Source: Plazaster borealis
Lineage: Eukaryota; Echinodermata; Asteroidea; Forcipulatida; Labidiasteridae
NCBI GenBank assembly: GCA_021014325.1
Contig: CM037467.1
Coordinates: 1,488,001-1,552,000, forward strand
Length of the DNA stretch: 64,000 nt
Direction: 5' to 3'
Below the pieces are notes generated by a model, which saw only the letters and a program-made list of their open reading frames with translations, was not told the origin of the DNA and ran no database searches. Each line of letters begins with the position of its first letter. The stretch's first letter is position 1. The position numbers and the translations under genes were made by a program. Positions 1-10,921 of the stretch are shown here, in pieces.

Positions 1-60
1 AGGTACCGCAACGATTAAGATGTTAATTTTTGCATCGGGGATAACTAATATAAATTGGTT

Positions 61-236
61 TCTAGCCACCGGGCTAGCTCGGTGGTCTAGTAGTAAGACA
101 TCTGTTCTAGCAATGCAAATGTTGTGGGTTCGAATCCCAACCGAGTGATTTGCCTGTGGGTTTTTTTCCCACAGAACTCTGGAAAGTACTGAGTAAACAA
201 ACAGTGCTTAATACACATCGGTGTGAGGGTAAATTA
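61..236 (+). repeat. tRNA-derived SINE, family T2
   Basis: The head (about 76-150) keeps a tRNA-like fold: CTCGGT pairs with ACCGAG as an acceptor stem, there is an A-box-like GGTCTAGTAGTAAG, and a B box GGTTCGAATCC. The tail matches the copy at 4136-4312. It lies antisense to INPP1 in its 3' UTR. The preceding 60 bp are an inverted copy of about 4030-4110. Confidence 0.75.
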
Positions 237-243
237 GTGGTCC

Positions 244-787
244 TTACAAGCTGGAATAAGTTGACAGTGTCTTCAGGAGTTGTAATAACACGTCTATGCT
301 CCGGTAGGCGACTATCCCACCAGCATTTGCCCACTTCTGGCCGTCCTCTTTGCTGCCGTTGACATCCGGCTTATCATACCTCAGCTCTGCCAGTCCAAGA
401 TCCAGACCGGCTGGATCTGAGCTACCCTCCTTCTCGAACTCTCGGTAAAGCTCCAGGGCTTTCGAGAGATCTGCAATCCCTCCATTCATCGATTTAAGTA
501 TGGCATGCGGAGCGCATGTATCCCATTTGAAAGTACTCCCCTTGGAAAGGATGTAGGCATCGACCAGGTAGTCGATAGTGCACAACATTTTGTAGCCTGC
601 GCCGCCTGCATATTTGACCTTACCGTCGGTGATGGGGCTAAGCGCCGTCTTGAGTTTTTCCTCCTCGCTTCTACTGAGTATGACTGAGATGCCTTGGGTA
701 GATGGGCCGTTGTTTGCCGGCGTGGAGGGGAGAGAGTTGACCTGAATGTCCCCGCAGCTTACACCCCAGATGTGACGACCTTGCCAA
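244..787 (-). CDS. INPP1: INPP1 coding exon 4 and stop
   Basis: The terminal exon follows the acceptor CTTACTCAG. It starts RWQGRHIWGVSCG and carries ILSRSEEEKLKTAL, the glycine-rich GGAGYKMLC, and the last metal ligand in KWDTCAPHAIL. Near the C-terminus it has the WANAGGIVAYRS segment. The TAA stop is at 246-244. Confidence 0.94.
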
Positions 788-3701
788 CTGAGTAAGGACA
801 GGGGAGGGGGGGGGGTAATAGTAATGAAAAACAATCCACATTCAGGATAATAATAATATATAGGATTTGAGGCATTGCATGGTGAGGTATCAATGTATAT
901 TCGGTTTGCAGTAACACCATGTGTATATCTACTTTGCTGTGTAGATTTTGTTCTTTTGAGAACTTGTCTTGCTATGTATTCTACTGCCGCGGAGTAGATT
1001 TTGGAATTCGGGAGACTATTCTACTGCCGCAGACTATGGGAAATTTGTGCCATTACCAGCTTTCACCCGACCCTCCCATCTAGAAAGCTGTATTAACATC
1101 CCCATAATCACTCACTTTCCCTATTGAGGACAGGTTGTGGCATTGGAAAGAGTGTGACTCTTATAAATTTCTATTCAATTAATGTAGGGAACCCAAGTGC
1201 GCCCTCAGTGTTCAAGTGTCTGATCCAACTTTGTGATTAGCATAATTTATAATAAAAAGTTAAGTTTGGGGTCGTGACCTTTGGGCTCACTCTCTTTTCC
1301 ATTTTAGCTTTTGGGTAAGAGAGAGCATATTGATTTTCTCTAGGTATTTCTCTCTATATTGAGTATTGTTTTGTATTCAAATCCTCTTTTTATTCCACAA
1401 ATATTGTCATTTTTAGGGCTGATTGAATCATTGTAAACTTGTGTATGGCCAGCCTCGTGTTGTGTTGACCTTTCACCCTTAATAATAAGTGACTATGCTG
1501 TGCATTGTGTATACTATTATATTGTGTATTGTATGCTATAGTAATGGAGGATGAAAATCAGTACAGGAGATTATTATATATTTTTGACGTCATATGGATT
1601 CTGCTTTTGGTGTATTCTGGTGAATGCTCATCCTTTTTAAAGAGAGGACCAACCTCCTTCCCGTGTCTCTACATTAAAATAATTTATTTTTGTCAGTTTC
1701 TGACTTACCGGTCATCCTGGTCAATGATATCAAACGGCTGATTCACAACACCCATTAGTGAATCCCCGTTGTTTCTATCAAACACCCCTATGAGTATTAT
1801 TGCACATTTGAGCCCTTCTTCGTGTATTCCATCTGCTGGCGTGTCCTCACTGCGCCCTTTGATGTACTGCGCTGTCCCATCTGAGAATAAAACGGAAAAA
1901 ATTGGATGGATGACGATCAGTGTCATTCATACTTTAGATAAACAATCTTCCCATAGACTCTTTTTAACATGGACCTTAAAGGGACACTGTTGTCGTGATT
2001 ACAGCGAGTCTGTGACCAGACATTAAATTCTGAACTCTCACCCAGTTACTGCACACGCCCGCGCGATAATGACGGCACCCTTTAAACCTTTTGTTTGTGA
2101 CGTGAGGATTAACGCACGCGCGTGTAGTAACAGGGTGAGAGTTCATGTTTCCATGTCCAGCCACAAGCAGACTATGATCATGACGACAGGGCCCCTTTAA
2201 AACACGTGTCACATGACCAGGGCTCAATTTCACAATGCACTAAGATTCATCTTAAAGATGAGTTGTCAGTATTGCCATAGTGATTTGTATCGTAACATCA
2301 CACTACTTAGTAACTACGATTGATTTGCAGTTAAGATCAATCTTAGCTCTTTGTGAAATCGACCCCAGGGCTCGAAATTTACACTGGACCACAGGCCCGA
2401 GGCCAGTGATTTTAGCATCGGGCCAGTAAACTCATGACTGGACAAGTCTGGCGATCTTGTGCTTTTAATCAAATGTTGACTTTCAGTCTGATAAATATCT
2501 TTCAAGTCTGAAACCAAGACGCTCCAGAGTCATTCAGAACGACTGCAACAGTTGATTTTTTTTACTTCCAGCACGTCCAGACACTCCTAAATGTTCCAGA
2601 TGTCAAACGTTTCAATTATTTGGTTCAACACGACTCTAGAGCGCCTGTCTGAACCGGGTGTAATAAAATCTCACTTACCAATAGGATCGATCCAAATTCC
2701 GAGAGAATCAAAATCTACCTCGATGCTTAAACTGTCCAGTGTTGGATCAGCTGGCATGTCAACCTCTTGATGAACGGCCTTGGCTAGTAAGGATGCAGCA
2801 CACGCATTTCCGTCTAGAACCTTGGTCAGGAGGGTACAGGTTTGGGCCTCGGTGGGTTGGACAGCTACAGTGATGGACTCACCGAGGGTGTTGGTGAATT
2901 TGTTGCTCTCCTCTCCGAAGACGTTGTCTTCCAGACTGGGAAACTATTTTAAAAAGAGAATTGTATCTAGACATTGGTTTCCAGCTTAAAACTGTGTTGC
3001 TTTTTTTTTCTTTCATCCACTGGACCGGACTAGGGTTGGATACAAGAATACATGGCATGTCGTGGCCAAGCGGATAAGAGCACCGGACTCAAGCTCTGGT
3101 GTTTCTGATCAGTATAGTGTGCGTTCGAGTCCCAGTCGTGACACTTGTGTCCTTAAGCAAGACACTTAACCATTATTGCTGCGTCTTTCGGATGGGACGT
3201 AAAGTCGTAGGTCCCGTGTGTTGTGTAATGTAATGCACGTAAAAGAACCAGGTGCACTTATCGTAAAGTGAAGGGGTTCGCCCTGGTGTTCCTGGTTTGA
3301 TTGGCTGCATATTGCCCCACAGCACCTTGTAAACCATTACATGGTGCTATGTAAAGGAAAAAGTCTCATACTACAAAAACGTAGCTCGCCACATACCTTG
3401 CATGAAAAATACTGAATGTTGGAGCGCCATGAGCATCACTGTGTGACAGATCTGAGCAGTATAGATATGGGACGATTTGTGGATTATTATGGGTTACCTT
3501 TTGAGCGATGTCATGTCTAATCATCTCTTGGATCAAGACATCACCCAGCGTCTTGAAGTCCCTGAGGAACCTCTTGTTCTTCTGCTCTCCCTTCTTCTCC
3601 TCCACCAGCAGGGCAAATAGTGCCTTCTCAGAGCGGATGATACGGGCAAGATTGGCAGCTTTCTCAGACAGTGCCACTAGGGAGCAGAGGAGGGATGCCA
3701 T
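244..3701 (-). CDS. INPP1: Inositol polyphosphate 1-phosphatase, 4 coding exons
   Basis: This gene encodes a cytosolic, Mg-dependent, lithium-sensitive phosphatase that removes the 1-phosphate from inositol 1,4-bisphosphate and 1,3,4-trisphosphate in inositol recycling. The coding exons on the minus strand are 3701-3498, 2943-2679, 1880-1709 and 787-244. Every junction is GT-AG and the phases (0, 1, 2) match. The joined product is 394 residues, close to the roughly 400 usual in animals. The metal-binding motifs are visible: GEES near the start of exon 2, DPIDGT split across exons 2 and 3, and KWDTCAPHAIL in exon 4. The start ATG at 3701 has a good context (AAGATGG) and the family-typical N-terminus with SEKAANLAR. 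The conserved VNQPF and AYRS segments are also present. Any non-coding 5' exon was not identified. The 3' UTR is interrupted by a SINE about 10 bp after the stop codon. Confidence 0.95.
880..1035. repeat. Penelope-like tail fragment (candidate)
   Basis: The sequence from 880 (GGCATTGCATGGTGAGG) through the AACACCATGTGTATATC segment recurs at 52735-52850 and 49308-49340. At 49308 it leads directly into a hammerhead-like motif. It lies downstream of, and within, INPP1 intron 3. Assignment to a Penelope-like element is by that association only. Confidence 0.45.
1709..1880 (-). CDS. INPP1: INPP1 coding exon 3
   Basis: The exon begins by completing Asp of the DPIDGT signature, followed by AQYIKG, and contains LIGVFDRNNGDSLMGVVNQPF, a strongly conserved core segment. 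The acceptor is TTCTCAG and the donor is CCG|GTAAGT. It ends in phase 2. Confidence 0.93.
2366..2510. repeat. Dispersed element starting CAGGGCTCGAAATT, partial
   Basis: The left end and about 145 bp match 22917-23060 and, more weakly, 19438-19575. The copy at 22917 has both ends and a 5-bp target duplication, so this is a partial copy of an hAT-like non-autonomous element lying in INPP1 intron 2. Confidence 0.6.
2679..2943 (-). CDS. INPP1: INPP1 coding exon 2
   Basis: The acceptor is AAAATAG followed by TTTCCC, which restores the family-typical FPSLEDNVFGEESNKF. A nearer CCCAG acceptor would break the frame. The exon holds the first metal-ligand motif (GEES) and ends within GIWIDPI in phase 1, donor G|GTAAGT. 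Confidence 0.93.
3050..3470 (+). repeat. tRNA-derived SINE, family T1
   Basis: The tRNA-like head (GTCGTGGCCAAGCGG, then CTCAAGCTCTGGTGTTTCTG and the B box GTTCGAGTCCC) is followed by the family body. The copy ends inside INPP1 intron 1, a few tens of bases from the exon 1 donor. Confidence 0.8.
3498..3701 (-). CDS. INPP1: INPP1 coding exon 1
   Basis: This exon has 68 codons from the ATG, ends in phase 0, and has the donor AAAAG|GTAACC. It encodes the N-terminal helix region (SEKAANLARIIRSEKALF, then the DFKTLGDVLIQEMIRHDIAQK helix). A SINE ends only about 30 bp beyond the donor, inside intron 1. Confidence 0.92.
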
Positions 3702-4135
3702 CTTGGAGATGCTCTCCTCAGGGAGGACAGGAAGGTAAGGTTGATGGACGGGGTCTTGTGAATCACCTTGAGCATTTGCACGGTAGCTTGGTTGCTGTTA
3801 ATATGTGACTTTCTTATTCCTTGCTTGTTGTAGAGGCACAATCTGTGTTGATGGGGAGTCACCTGTGTTGATGGGAGCAACCTGCAATGTCGGGGCACAA
3901 ATGGTAGAAACTGGTGGTGATCAAAACATTCATTCTTAAACAAGACACCAGACCAATCAGTTAAGCTCTGAGAATGCACCCAGAAGTCTTACTTACACAT
4001 TAAAATACCATAAAATATATCACTGCAAACATCGGTTCAAGGGTAAAAACAAGTTATATTCTTTATCCCCAATGCAAAAATTAACATCTATTAAATCATT
4101 GCGGTACCCGCTGCTAAAACATAGATTCGAACTGC

Positions 4136-4312
4136 CTCTAGCCACCGGGCTAGCCCGGTGTTCTAGTGGTAAGACATCTGCTCTAGCAATGCAAAGGTCA
4201 GGGGTTCGAATCACACCCGAGTCATTTGCCTGTGGATTTTTTTACACAGATTTCGGGAAAGTACTGAGTATACAGTGCTTTAATACTCATCGGTGTAAGG
4301 GTATTGAAAACA
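4136..4312 (+). repeat. tRNA-derived SINE, family T2
   Basis: Second full copy of the element at 61-236, with the B box GGTTCGAATCAC and the same tail (CACAGATTTCGGGAAAGTAC, CATCGGTGTAAGGGTA). It lies upstream of INPP1. Confidence 0.75.
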
Positions 4313-4666
4313 AATTATATGCAAACATACTACATACACTGTACATGTAGCTGTGTTAAATGCATGTTACATGTAGCACAGTGACTCAACTCGATCTTCA
4401 CGCTAGAGGTACGTGTCATCGCAGTGTCTTATAAATCTGCTCCTTTCTCAATATATTATGTTCATTGTAAGCATCAAAGAGAGAGGGCGCTATACAATCT
4501 GCTGATGAATTAGCATTTCTGAGGGTTTTACCATCGCCACTCGCCAGACTCAGCCTTAAATATCAATTAATGTTTAGTCACACAGAAATATACATCCAAG
4601 AAAACAACATCTTTCTACAGCTCAGCTCAGGTCAAAGTCACTCGACCCCAGCATGTCCAGAGCTAG

Positions 4667-4740
4667 ACCCAGTATAACTCGGGCGCTGTACACCTTTTTC
4701 GAAATTTCGAAAAAGGAGTACAGCGCCCAAGTTACTGGGT
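4667..4740. repeat. 74-bp near-perfect palindrome
   Basis: The arms ACCCAGTAT..GGGCGCTGTACACC and their complement meet at TTTCGAAATTTCGAAA with only a few mismatches. A long hairpin would form in either strand. No coding frame or transposon ends were recognised around it. Confidence 0.85.
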
Positions 4741-5709
4741 CTTGTCCAGAGAATGCATGTCATCTGTGCACATTCCAGACTGCTTAACTTAGCATGAAAG
4801 TGTACACAAGAAAATGTACTACCTAGCATGACTACATCATCATTCATAGCATAGCATTACTCACTGTGGTGTAGTACGTAGGGAGTACGGGTACGAGGAG
4901 TATGTTTCTTATTTATTTATTTATAACGTAAACGTTACACTCAAATTAACAGTAAATACAACTTTAAAAACTATCTATGGGGACAAGTACATCAATTCAC
5001 ATTGTACATCATGGGCATACTACTACTTGTACAAAAATCAAACTAGATATTCAGTTTTTGTTATTTACAGAAACAAAGTCGAAAGTGTTCGTGTGAGTGA
5101 TGACAAATCTAAATAACCGTGCATCCATCAAACTGCAGTCGTTTTCTATTATTATCATCATCATGTCTTCTCTTTCGTTCTTCTTTCCAAAAAACCCGAG
5201 CAGTTTTTTAAAGCTTACCTTTGTACACAACAAAATAGATCTTTGGCTTTCTTTTTCGTGACAGTCGTGTATTTTATGTACCAAGTCAAACCGGAATCGC
5301 TCAATGACATATCCCCGGAAATGAATGGATGGGATGTGGAAACACGTAATACAATTGTACATGATATGAACCGTACATTTAACACGTTGTACATTACATG
5401 AACAATGCCGGCAGTACGTAACATGAATTATACATTAGGTGAGCGGATTAAGCCACGCCTACTGTTATATTATGAATGGAAGATGATCGGGTCACCAAAA
5501 AACTTTATTATGTGCTATTAAAATCAAATGCCAGTGAATAGTTTTAGCACAAAAAATACATCAAACAAGGTTTCTCTGCTAACTTTATTATTTATATCTG
5601 TTTATTATTTATTCGGTAAAAGTCATGGTGAATCAGAAGTAAATATTTTTGAATCACCTACATACTTAATGTACTTACTTAGGATTGACGGGTGAAATTT
5701 TTAGATCAA
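4741..5709. other. Non-coding, no gene recognised
   Basis: AT-rich intergenic DNA between the divergent INPP1 and BTB-Kelch genes. Short frames here have no family signal. It could hold the INPP1 promoter or a 5' non-coding exon, but no specific site is supported. Confidence 0.6.
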
Positions 5710-6072
5710 TTAAAGGCATATTACACGTTTGGTAATTACTCAAAATATATATTAGCATAAAAACTGACTTGATAACGAGCAACAGAGAGCTGTTGATAGT
5801 ATAAAACATTGTGAGAAACGACTCCCTCTGAAGTAACGTAGAGGTAATTTCTCACTAAAATAATAAAAACTTCTTGCAAGAAGTTTTTATTATTCTATCT
5901 GAAAGCGCACAAATTTGTACAACAAGGGTGGGGTTTTTTCATCATTTTCTTGCAACTTCGAAGACCAATTGAGCCCAAATTTTCAGAGGCTTGTTATTTT
6001 ATGCATATGTTGGGATACACCAAGTGAGAACACTGGTCTTTGACAATTTCCAAACGTGTACGATGCCTTTAA
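5710..6072. mobile_element. TTAA-flanked MITE, family B (copy B1)
   Basis: It starts TTAAAGGCAT and ends GATGCCTTTAA. It has the internal AACTTCTTGCAAGAAGTTTTTATT hairpin (about 5870-5893) typical of this family, and is non-coding. Confidence 0.75.
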
Positions 6073-7299
6073 GCCTTTTAGTTCCCCATATCCATTTTCT
6101 TTCGAGAACTTGTCAATTTTGTTTCCTTTGAACTTGCTTGTTCAGGCAGATTGTTCCACAACTCAACAACCCGTTGGAAGAAGATTTTTTTCCTCAAAAT
6201 TGTTCCCTTATTGAGCTGTATGTAGCTATAGTATGGCATTTAATAGCAACAGGTTCCACTACCACTGCTACGGCCGACCATGGAGGAATTTATTCCTCCA
6301 TGGGCCGACTATGAAAGCCTGTAAATTTATACCAGGCGAATAATACAATGTTTCTTTGCTACAGGGTGTAAATATTATCTGACGGTTACCAACATCGCCG
6401 CCACTTACTTGTTTTTCAGAGGATGGTTGCCAGAAACCGTCGACTACATTGTTATCTACCTACCCCTATAGCTGACAACGCGTACAAACTAGAGAACTAA
6501 TTTATTCAAAGAAAATTGTTTTATTCATCAACCACAACCATTCATTCTGCTTGGCAACCGTGCCAAGCCCAACCCATCCGGAAGAAGGAGAATGGGTTTT
6601 TAAATATTAATATTTCAAAGTTATGCATTCTCATCAATAATATAGTGATTATTTCCAACATCAAGTGAAAAATATAAAGCTAACTTGTGCACATAAACTG
6701 AACTATATTGGAGTTTGGGTAAAAAGAGTAAAGTCACCCCCATTATAAATATGAAACCGTCCACCGGCATGCAGCAGTCTTGAACCCATTACCATTATAG
6801 GGTAAATAAATGGTTTGTTCATCAGGGTAACAGACTTGGTTGTGCACGACGTGCATGCATGGGCAACCGAAGATCAGCATGACCGGAAAGTAATTTTGTC
6901 GCATTATTTTGGTTTTTCTCAAGATTTCCACAACGTTACCCCCTGTCGTCACGAAACATTTTACATTTGGACAGGTAGGTGAACTTGTTTGGTATCTATT
7001 TCCAATGTTTGAACGTGTACGTGCCCGCTGCCCATACCATGGATGTAGAATTACCAGGGGCTATAGGGGGATGTTGGCATGCCCACATTTTGTTTTCTTT
7101 GGGTGGGCATGGTGGGGGGGGGGGGGGCTGCCCCCGCGCGCTAATGACCGGGCCGCGCGAACATTGGGCCCCCGGGGAGCAACGCCAACCGGCAAAAATA
7201 AGCAAGGTCACAGGGGAAAACACGGTAAACTCACACAAAACATCAGATTGAACCGTGATTGAACATCAACGTAGTTTAGTTTACGATTTCCTAGTTGTG
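6073..7299. other. Non-coding, no gene recognised
   Basis: Intergenic DNA with a small hairpin around GGAGGAATTTATTCCTCC (6281-6301) and a G-run at 7109-7127. Frames over 60 codons here overlap on both strands and carry no recognisable domain. Confidence 0.55.
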
Positions 7300-7846
7300 T
7301 TAAAGGAACGTTACAGAACTGGTAGGCCTAACTAAAATTTTCGATATGATCACACAATACTCCTAGAACTATGAGGTTTGCTACGCTATCGTCTCCGCAA
7401 ACCTCATAGGTGGTCAAGCACAAAACACAAACGACTCTTTTTTGCTGTTTGGATTTGCATACAAATCTCCTTTTTTTTCAATCAAATCTCGCCAAAATTA
7501 GGCTCTATGTGTTCTTCGAACTCTCATTGAGCGTGTGTGTGGTCCAGAAAATCCACTCCGCAAACTCAATTTTTTTTTTAAATTTATAAATTCTTACCGT
7601 AAAATTCAGATCCCATCCACACCGTTTGACTGATTATGCACACGGAGCGGCGATCCGTAATTTGTGTACAAAACATGCCCACGCGTCAGGGAACAACGCG
7701 GCTCGCACAGGGTACCAGTCTGTACACTTTTTGCAAACGCATCAAACAGCCGTAGGAAAAACATTTGACAGCGCACACGCACATGGCCTGCCAAAACACA
7801 GTGCACGTTGCACTTTTGGCACACCGCTCAGCCCGAAACAAACAAA

Positions 7847-7996
7847 ATGGAGCGTTCTTGTCAACTGTGCGGAAATGTCATCCAAAGATCAGCAAAACGG
7901 TTTCAAATCAAGTCTGTCACTACACCTATATCCGCAATGTTAATGTTTCCAAAGATGCAAAACATCGAAGGTTATATGTGCACCGATTGCAATTAA
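7847..7996 (+). pseudogene. CxxC zinc-ribbon-like fragment of the transposon
   Basis: This 49-residue frame begins just inside the left terminal repeat, starts MERSCQLCGN and ends YMCTDCN, so it has two CxxC pairs that could bind one zinc. A stop follows. It resembles the N-terminal zinc-binding start of many transposon proteins, but no family was recognised. It may be a spliced first exon rather than a full protein. Confidence 0.4.
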
Positions 7997-8336
7997 ATCA
8001 AACGCAGAAAAAGGGAAATTATAACGAACTGCTTAAAATTTGTATGAACTGCAACAATTGCTCTGTTTCAAAATTGTAACTGCAGAAGCATGCGGAAAGT
8101 GAACTGTAGTCAAAGAATCACACTACACGACAGCATTATCCCTTCTCAAGAATGGCATGCCCCAATAAACACTTACCAGGTTTCGAGTTCCAAACTTGTG
8201 TAGACGTAACTTTTAATTTTCAGTACATTTTCCACACTACCATAATTATTTCAGCTTTAGTTGTATCAGAACAAAAATATATCACATCAATCTTCAAGAT
8301 TTGGACTTTCCAACAGTATAAATTTGCAAGCTGAAA

Positions 8337-8525
8337 TCATATTAAAGGAGGTAATTTACCTCTTAAACTGGTACCCTTTTTGGACATGGACAGATCATTA
8401 TTTGTCATAGTACACCCATGCAGCACCGAATTCTTTGGACGTGCTTTCAATGAGATCTCAAACAATTTTTCTGATTTGCTGCTTGGTCTAACAGTGCCTT
8501 GTACACCAGTAAAATAGCCAATCAA
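8337..8525 (-). pseudogene. Possible OB-fold-like fragment in the transposon interior
   Basis: The frame contains GYFTGVQGTVRPSSKSEKLF, similar in pattern to OB-fold segments found in some transposon-borne proteins of marine invertebrates. It lies on the same strand as, and downstream of, the helicase-like exon. The resemblance is weak and could be chance. Confidence 0.2.
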
Positions 8526-9118
8526 CTAGAGTTTAACATCACCTTCTTGAGAAGGATCAACCTAATTTTAAAGCTCAAACGAAAACAATCGGCTGATACC
8601 ATGGAGCAATAAACTCCACCGTAATGCATGCGTCTGCATTGAGCAAATCAGATCATGCCGGCCACACAGTAAAATTGACAAAACTGGTCATCTTTACACC
8701 CCGTCGTACGGGACTTTTATGCAACAATTTTATATAATTTTAAAACAGTTTGGAAGATGAATAACTATTTTGTTTTTACACGCGAACGAAATTCATACGT
8801 TGAGTAAAACTTGAGATATAACACTGGAAAGACCAAAAAAAACAAAAACGTTCGCCGTTTACGTTGGTTGATTAAGTTGTATAAACAAATTAATATGCAA
8901 TAGCAGTAAAAAAAAAATTAAAAGCAGACAACAGGAGGCCCATTTTAAGAGGGCAATGTTTAATACATGTATACAGTCTTAAACTAGGAAGTTAATTACA
9001 AAAAACATACACAAACATAGGCATAAATGGGTGCCAACAAAACTGAAATGCTATTATGTAGTTTACACTATGCATGATGGTAAGTATTAATCAAGAAGAA
9101 GCGACAACCGAAATGAGG

Positions 9119-9304
9119 TCATACCTTATCCATAATCCTTGCGAAGACTCCATAAATTAGGCTTTTCCCATACCCGGTTGGCAGTACGCAAAACGTATTC
9201 TGTCTTTCACTTAGTGCCTCCAATGCTTGCATCTGCTTAACTTTAATAGCATGGGGAAAATTCGTTTCTTGTAGAACAGCACACAATGCCTCATTAAACT
9301 CCAT
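9119..9304 (-). pseudogene. RecQ-like helicase first exon, truncated gene
   Basis: The ATG at 9304 starts about 60 codons with a motif-0-like KQMQALEAL and Walker A in CVLPTGYGKSLIYG, the pattern of superfamily 2 RecQ-type helicases. The frame meets a donor-like ATGGATAAG|GTATGA at 9122/9121. No later helicase motifs (DExH, motif VI) were found in the remaining interior, so only the first exon survives. It begins just inside the right terminal repeat, so transcription from that repeat would read into it. Confidence 0.6.
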
Positions 9305-10123
9305 TTTATTAGAACAAACTTTGCTTACTATCTCGTCTTATTCCGTGTTACAGCGGTATGCAAACTTTCTTGATTTGGCAGGCCATGTGCGTGTGCGCTG
9401 TCAAATGTTTTTCCTACGGCTGTTTGATGCGTTTGCAAAAAGTGTACAGACACAGACTGGTACCCTGTGCGAGCCGCGTTGTTCCCTGACGCGTGGGCAT
9501 GTTTTGTACACAAATTACGGATCGCCGCTCCGTGTGCATAATCAGTCAAACGGTGTGGATGGGATCTGAATTTTACGGTAAGAATTTATAAATTTTTAAA
9601 AAAAATTGAGTTTGCGGAGTGGATTTTCTGGACCACACACACGCTCAATGAGAGTTCGAAGAACACATAGAGCCTAATTTTGGCGAGATTTGATTGGAAA
9701 AAAAGGAGATTTGTATGCAAATCCAAACGGCAAAAAAGAGTCGTTTGTGTTTTGTGCTTGACCACCTATGAGGTTCGCGGAGACGATAGCGTAGCAAACC
9801 TCATAGTTCTAGGAGTAATCACACAACACAGATTTACATAAAACTTACACGGTCTAATGATGATGATAGTAGAAAACATCCCTAGAAATATTTGATGAGA
9901 AATAAATAAAACTAATTTCCGATTGGAGTTTATCGCTCATGAGCGTTTTATTCATGCATTGTATAATACATGCAAATGTGTAATCGACTTTTCACTATTT
10001 TCTCGTGACCCAGATGGCCGATCGATCTCAAACTTCTAAGTTCTACAGGTTTGTCAGTTCATGTATATGGTAAAGTGCTTACACTGCCAGTTAGCAAAAA
10101 CCAATTCTGTAATGTTCCTTTAA

Positions 10124-10870
10124 TTTTGTTTATCTCGGATTTCCTGTTCAGTTTTTGTAGTTTTTAGTTGTTTTGTTTCCTTTTCAAAAATCAAGTCGTT
10201 TCTTTCATGTTTCACTTTCAATATGGAACCTTCAATATTCATGGTCTTTTTGCATTGACACTCAACTCAATGAATGATCAATCCAAATCAGCTATCAAAA
10301 TTATCACTGACACTGACACTGACAGTAACTTATTACTAGCTTAGCTTACTAAACTAAAGTAGTGAAGAAAAAAAAAAAGCTTGGCGCGCCGCCACACTTT
10401 CTGTCTGTCTGCGGCAGGTGGCCACATTTTTTTAAAGAAGAAGTCGCTGTCTACTCTTTCTAAGTCCTAGCCTAGGTAGGTTTAAAATCTGTCTGCCACG
10501 TTTATTTCCATTTTATTTTTTTTTAGTTTATGCATTTCAGAGTTCAAGTGCAATTTTTAAAACCTTTGCTCAATGAAGTCAGGAGGAAGTGGCCATCATG
10601 AATCACCTTAGAGTGCATCACAATGATCACTGACTCTGAGTCTGAGCATGTACAATCAAAAAGAATTCTGGGCCCTTAGGCGGGCCCAAGCCGTGGGCAT
10701 AAAGGCTTTGCGCGTCAGGCCATTAAATATTTTTTTGCATTTAAACCAGATCCTTTGGGTTGGTAAGCAGTTAATTCAGCAAAAACAAAAGCTAATTCTA
10801 TTTTCTCAAATTTGTCAAAGCAAATATCTGTCTATAAATACTGTTCTCCACATGTTACTTGTTCCCACAG
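10124..10870. other. Upstream region of the BTB-Kelch gene
   Basis: No coding frame is recognised. A strong acceptor (TTGTTCCCACAG) ends at 10870, so a non-coding first exon and promoter of the BTB-Kelch gene should lie in or upstream of this stretch. No TATA-type site was convincing. Confidence 0.45.
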
Positions 10871-10921
10871 GTTGGTAAAGATTGTGATTGATGTGTGACA
10901 GATGACAGCATTGACATTGTT

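Larger units (their letters stand above)
7358..9817. mobile_element. Mutator-like DNA transposon derivative with about 440-bp terminal inverted repeats
   Basis: The terminal inverted repeats are 7358-7795 and 9374-9817, almost identical, starting TACTCCTAG. The flanks carry a 9-bp duplication ATCACACAA (7349-7357 and 9818-9826). Nine-base duplications and long inverted repeats fit the Mutator superfamily, although no transposase domain was recognised. Each end has a short inward-facing coding fragment: a CxxC peptide on plus (7847-7996) and a RecQ-like first exon on minus (9304-9122). This suggests an internally deleted derivative of a larger element. A subterminal hairpin (ATGAGGTTTGC / GCAAACCTCAT, 7371-7408) is present at the left end, with a one-base variant at the right. 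Confidence 0.88.
7300..10123. mobile_element. TTAA MITE family A, split by a Mutator-like insertion (copy A1)
   Basis: The left part (7300-7357, TTAAAGGAACGTTACAGAAC) and the right part (9818-10123, ending ATGTTCCTTTAA) together make one family A element, as seen intact at 19580-19953. The 2.46-kb element 7358-9817 lies between them. Confidence 0.8.

Noticed and set aside
3050..3140. Functional tRNA genes at the T1 and T2 heads
   Set aside because: Heads are imperfect and always joined to the same long bodies, as in tRNA-derived SINEs. None is a free-standing tRNA.
6909..7262. Overlapping frames around the G-rich run at 7109
   Set aside because: Frames on both strands share the same low-complexity GC-rich stretch and have no recognisable domain or splice sites.
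10895..10921. Start of the BTB-Kelch protein at 10895
   Set aside because: That codon is GTG. The first in-frame ATG is 10922.
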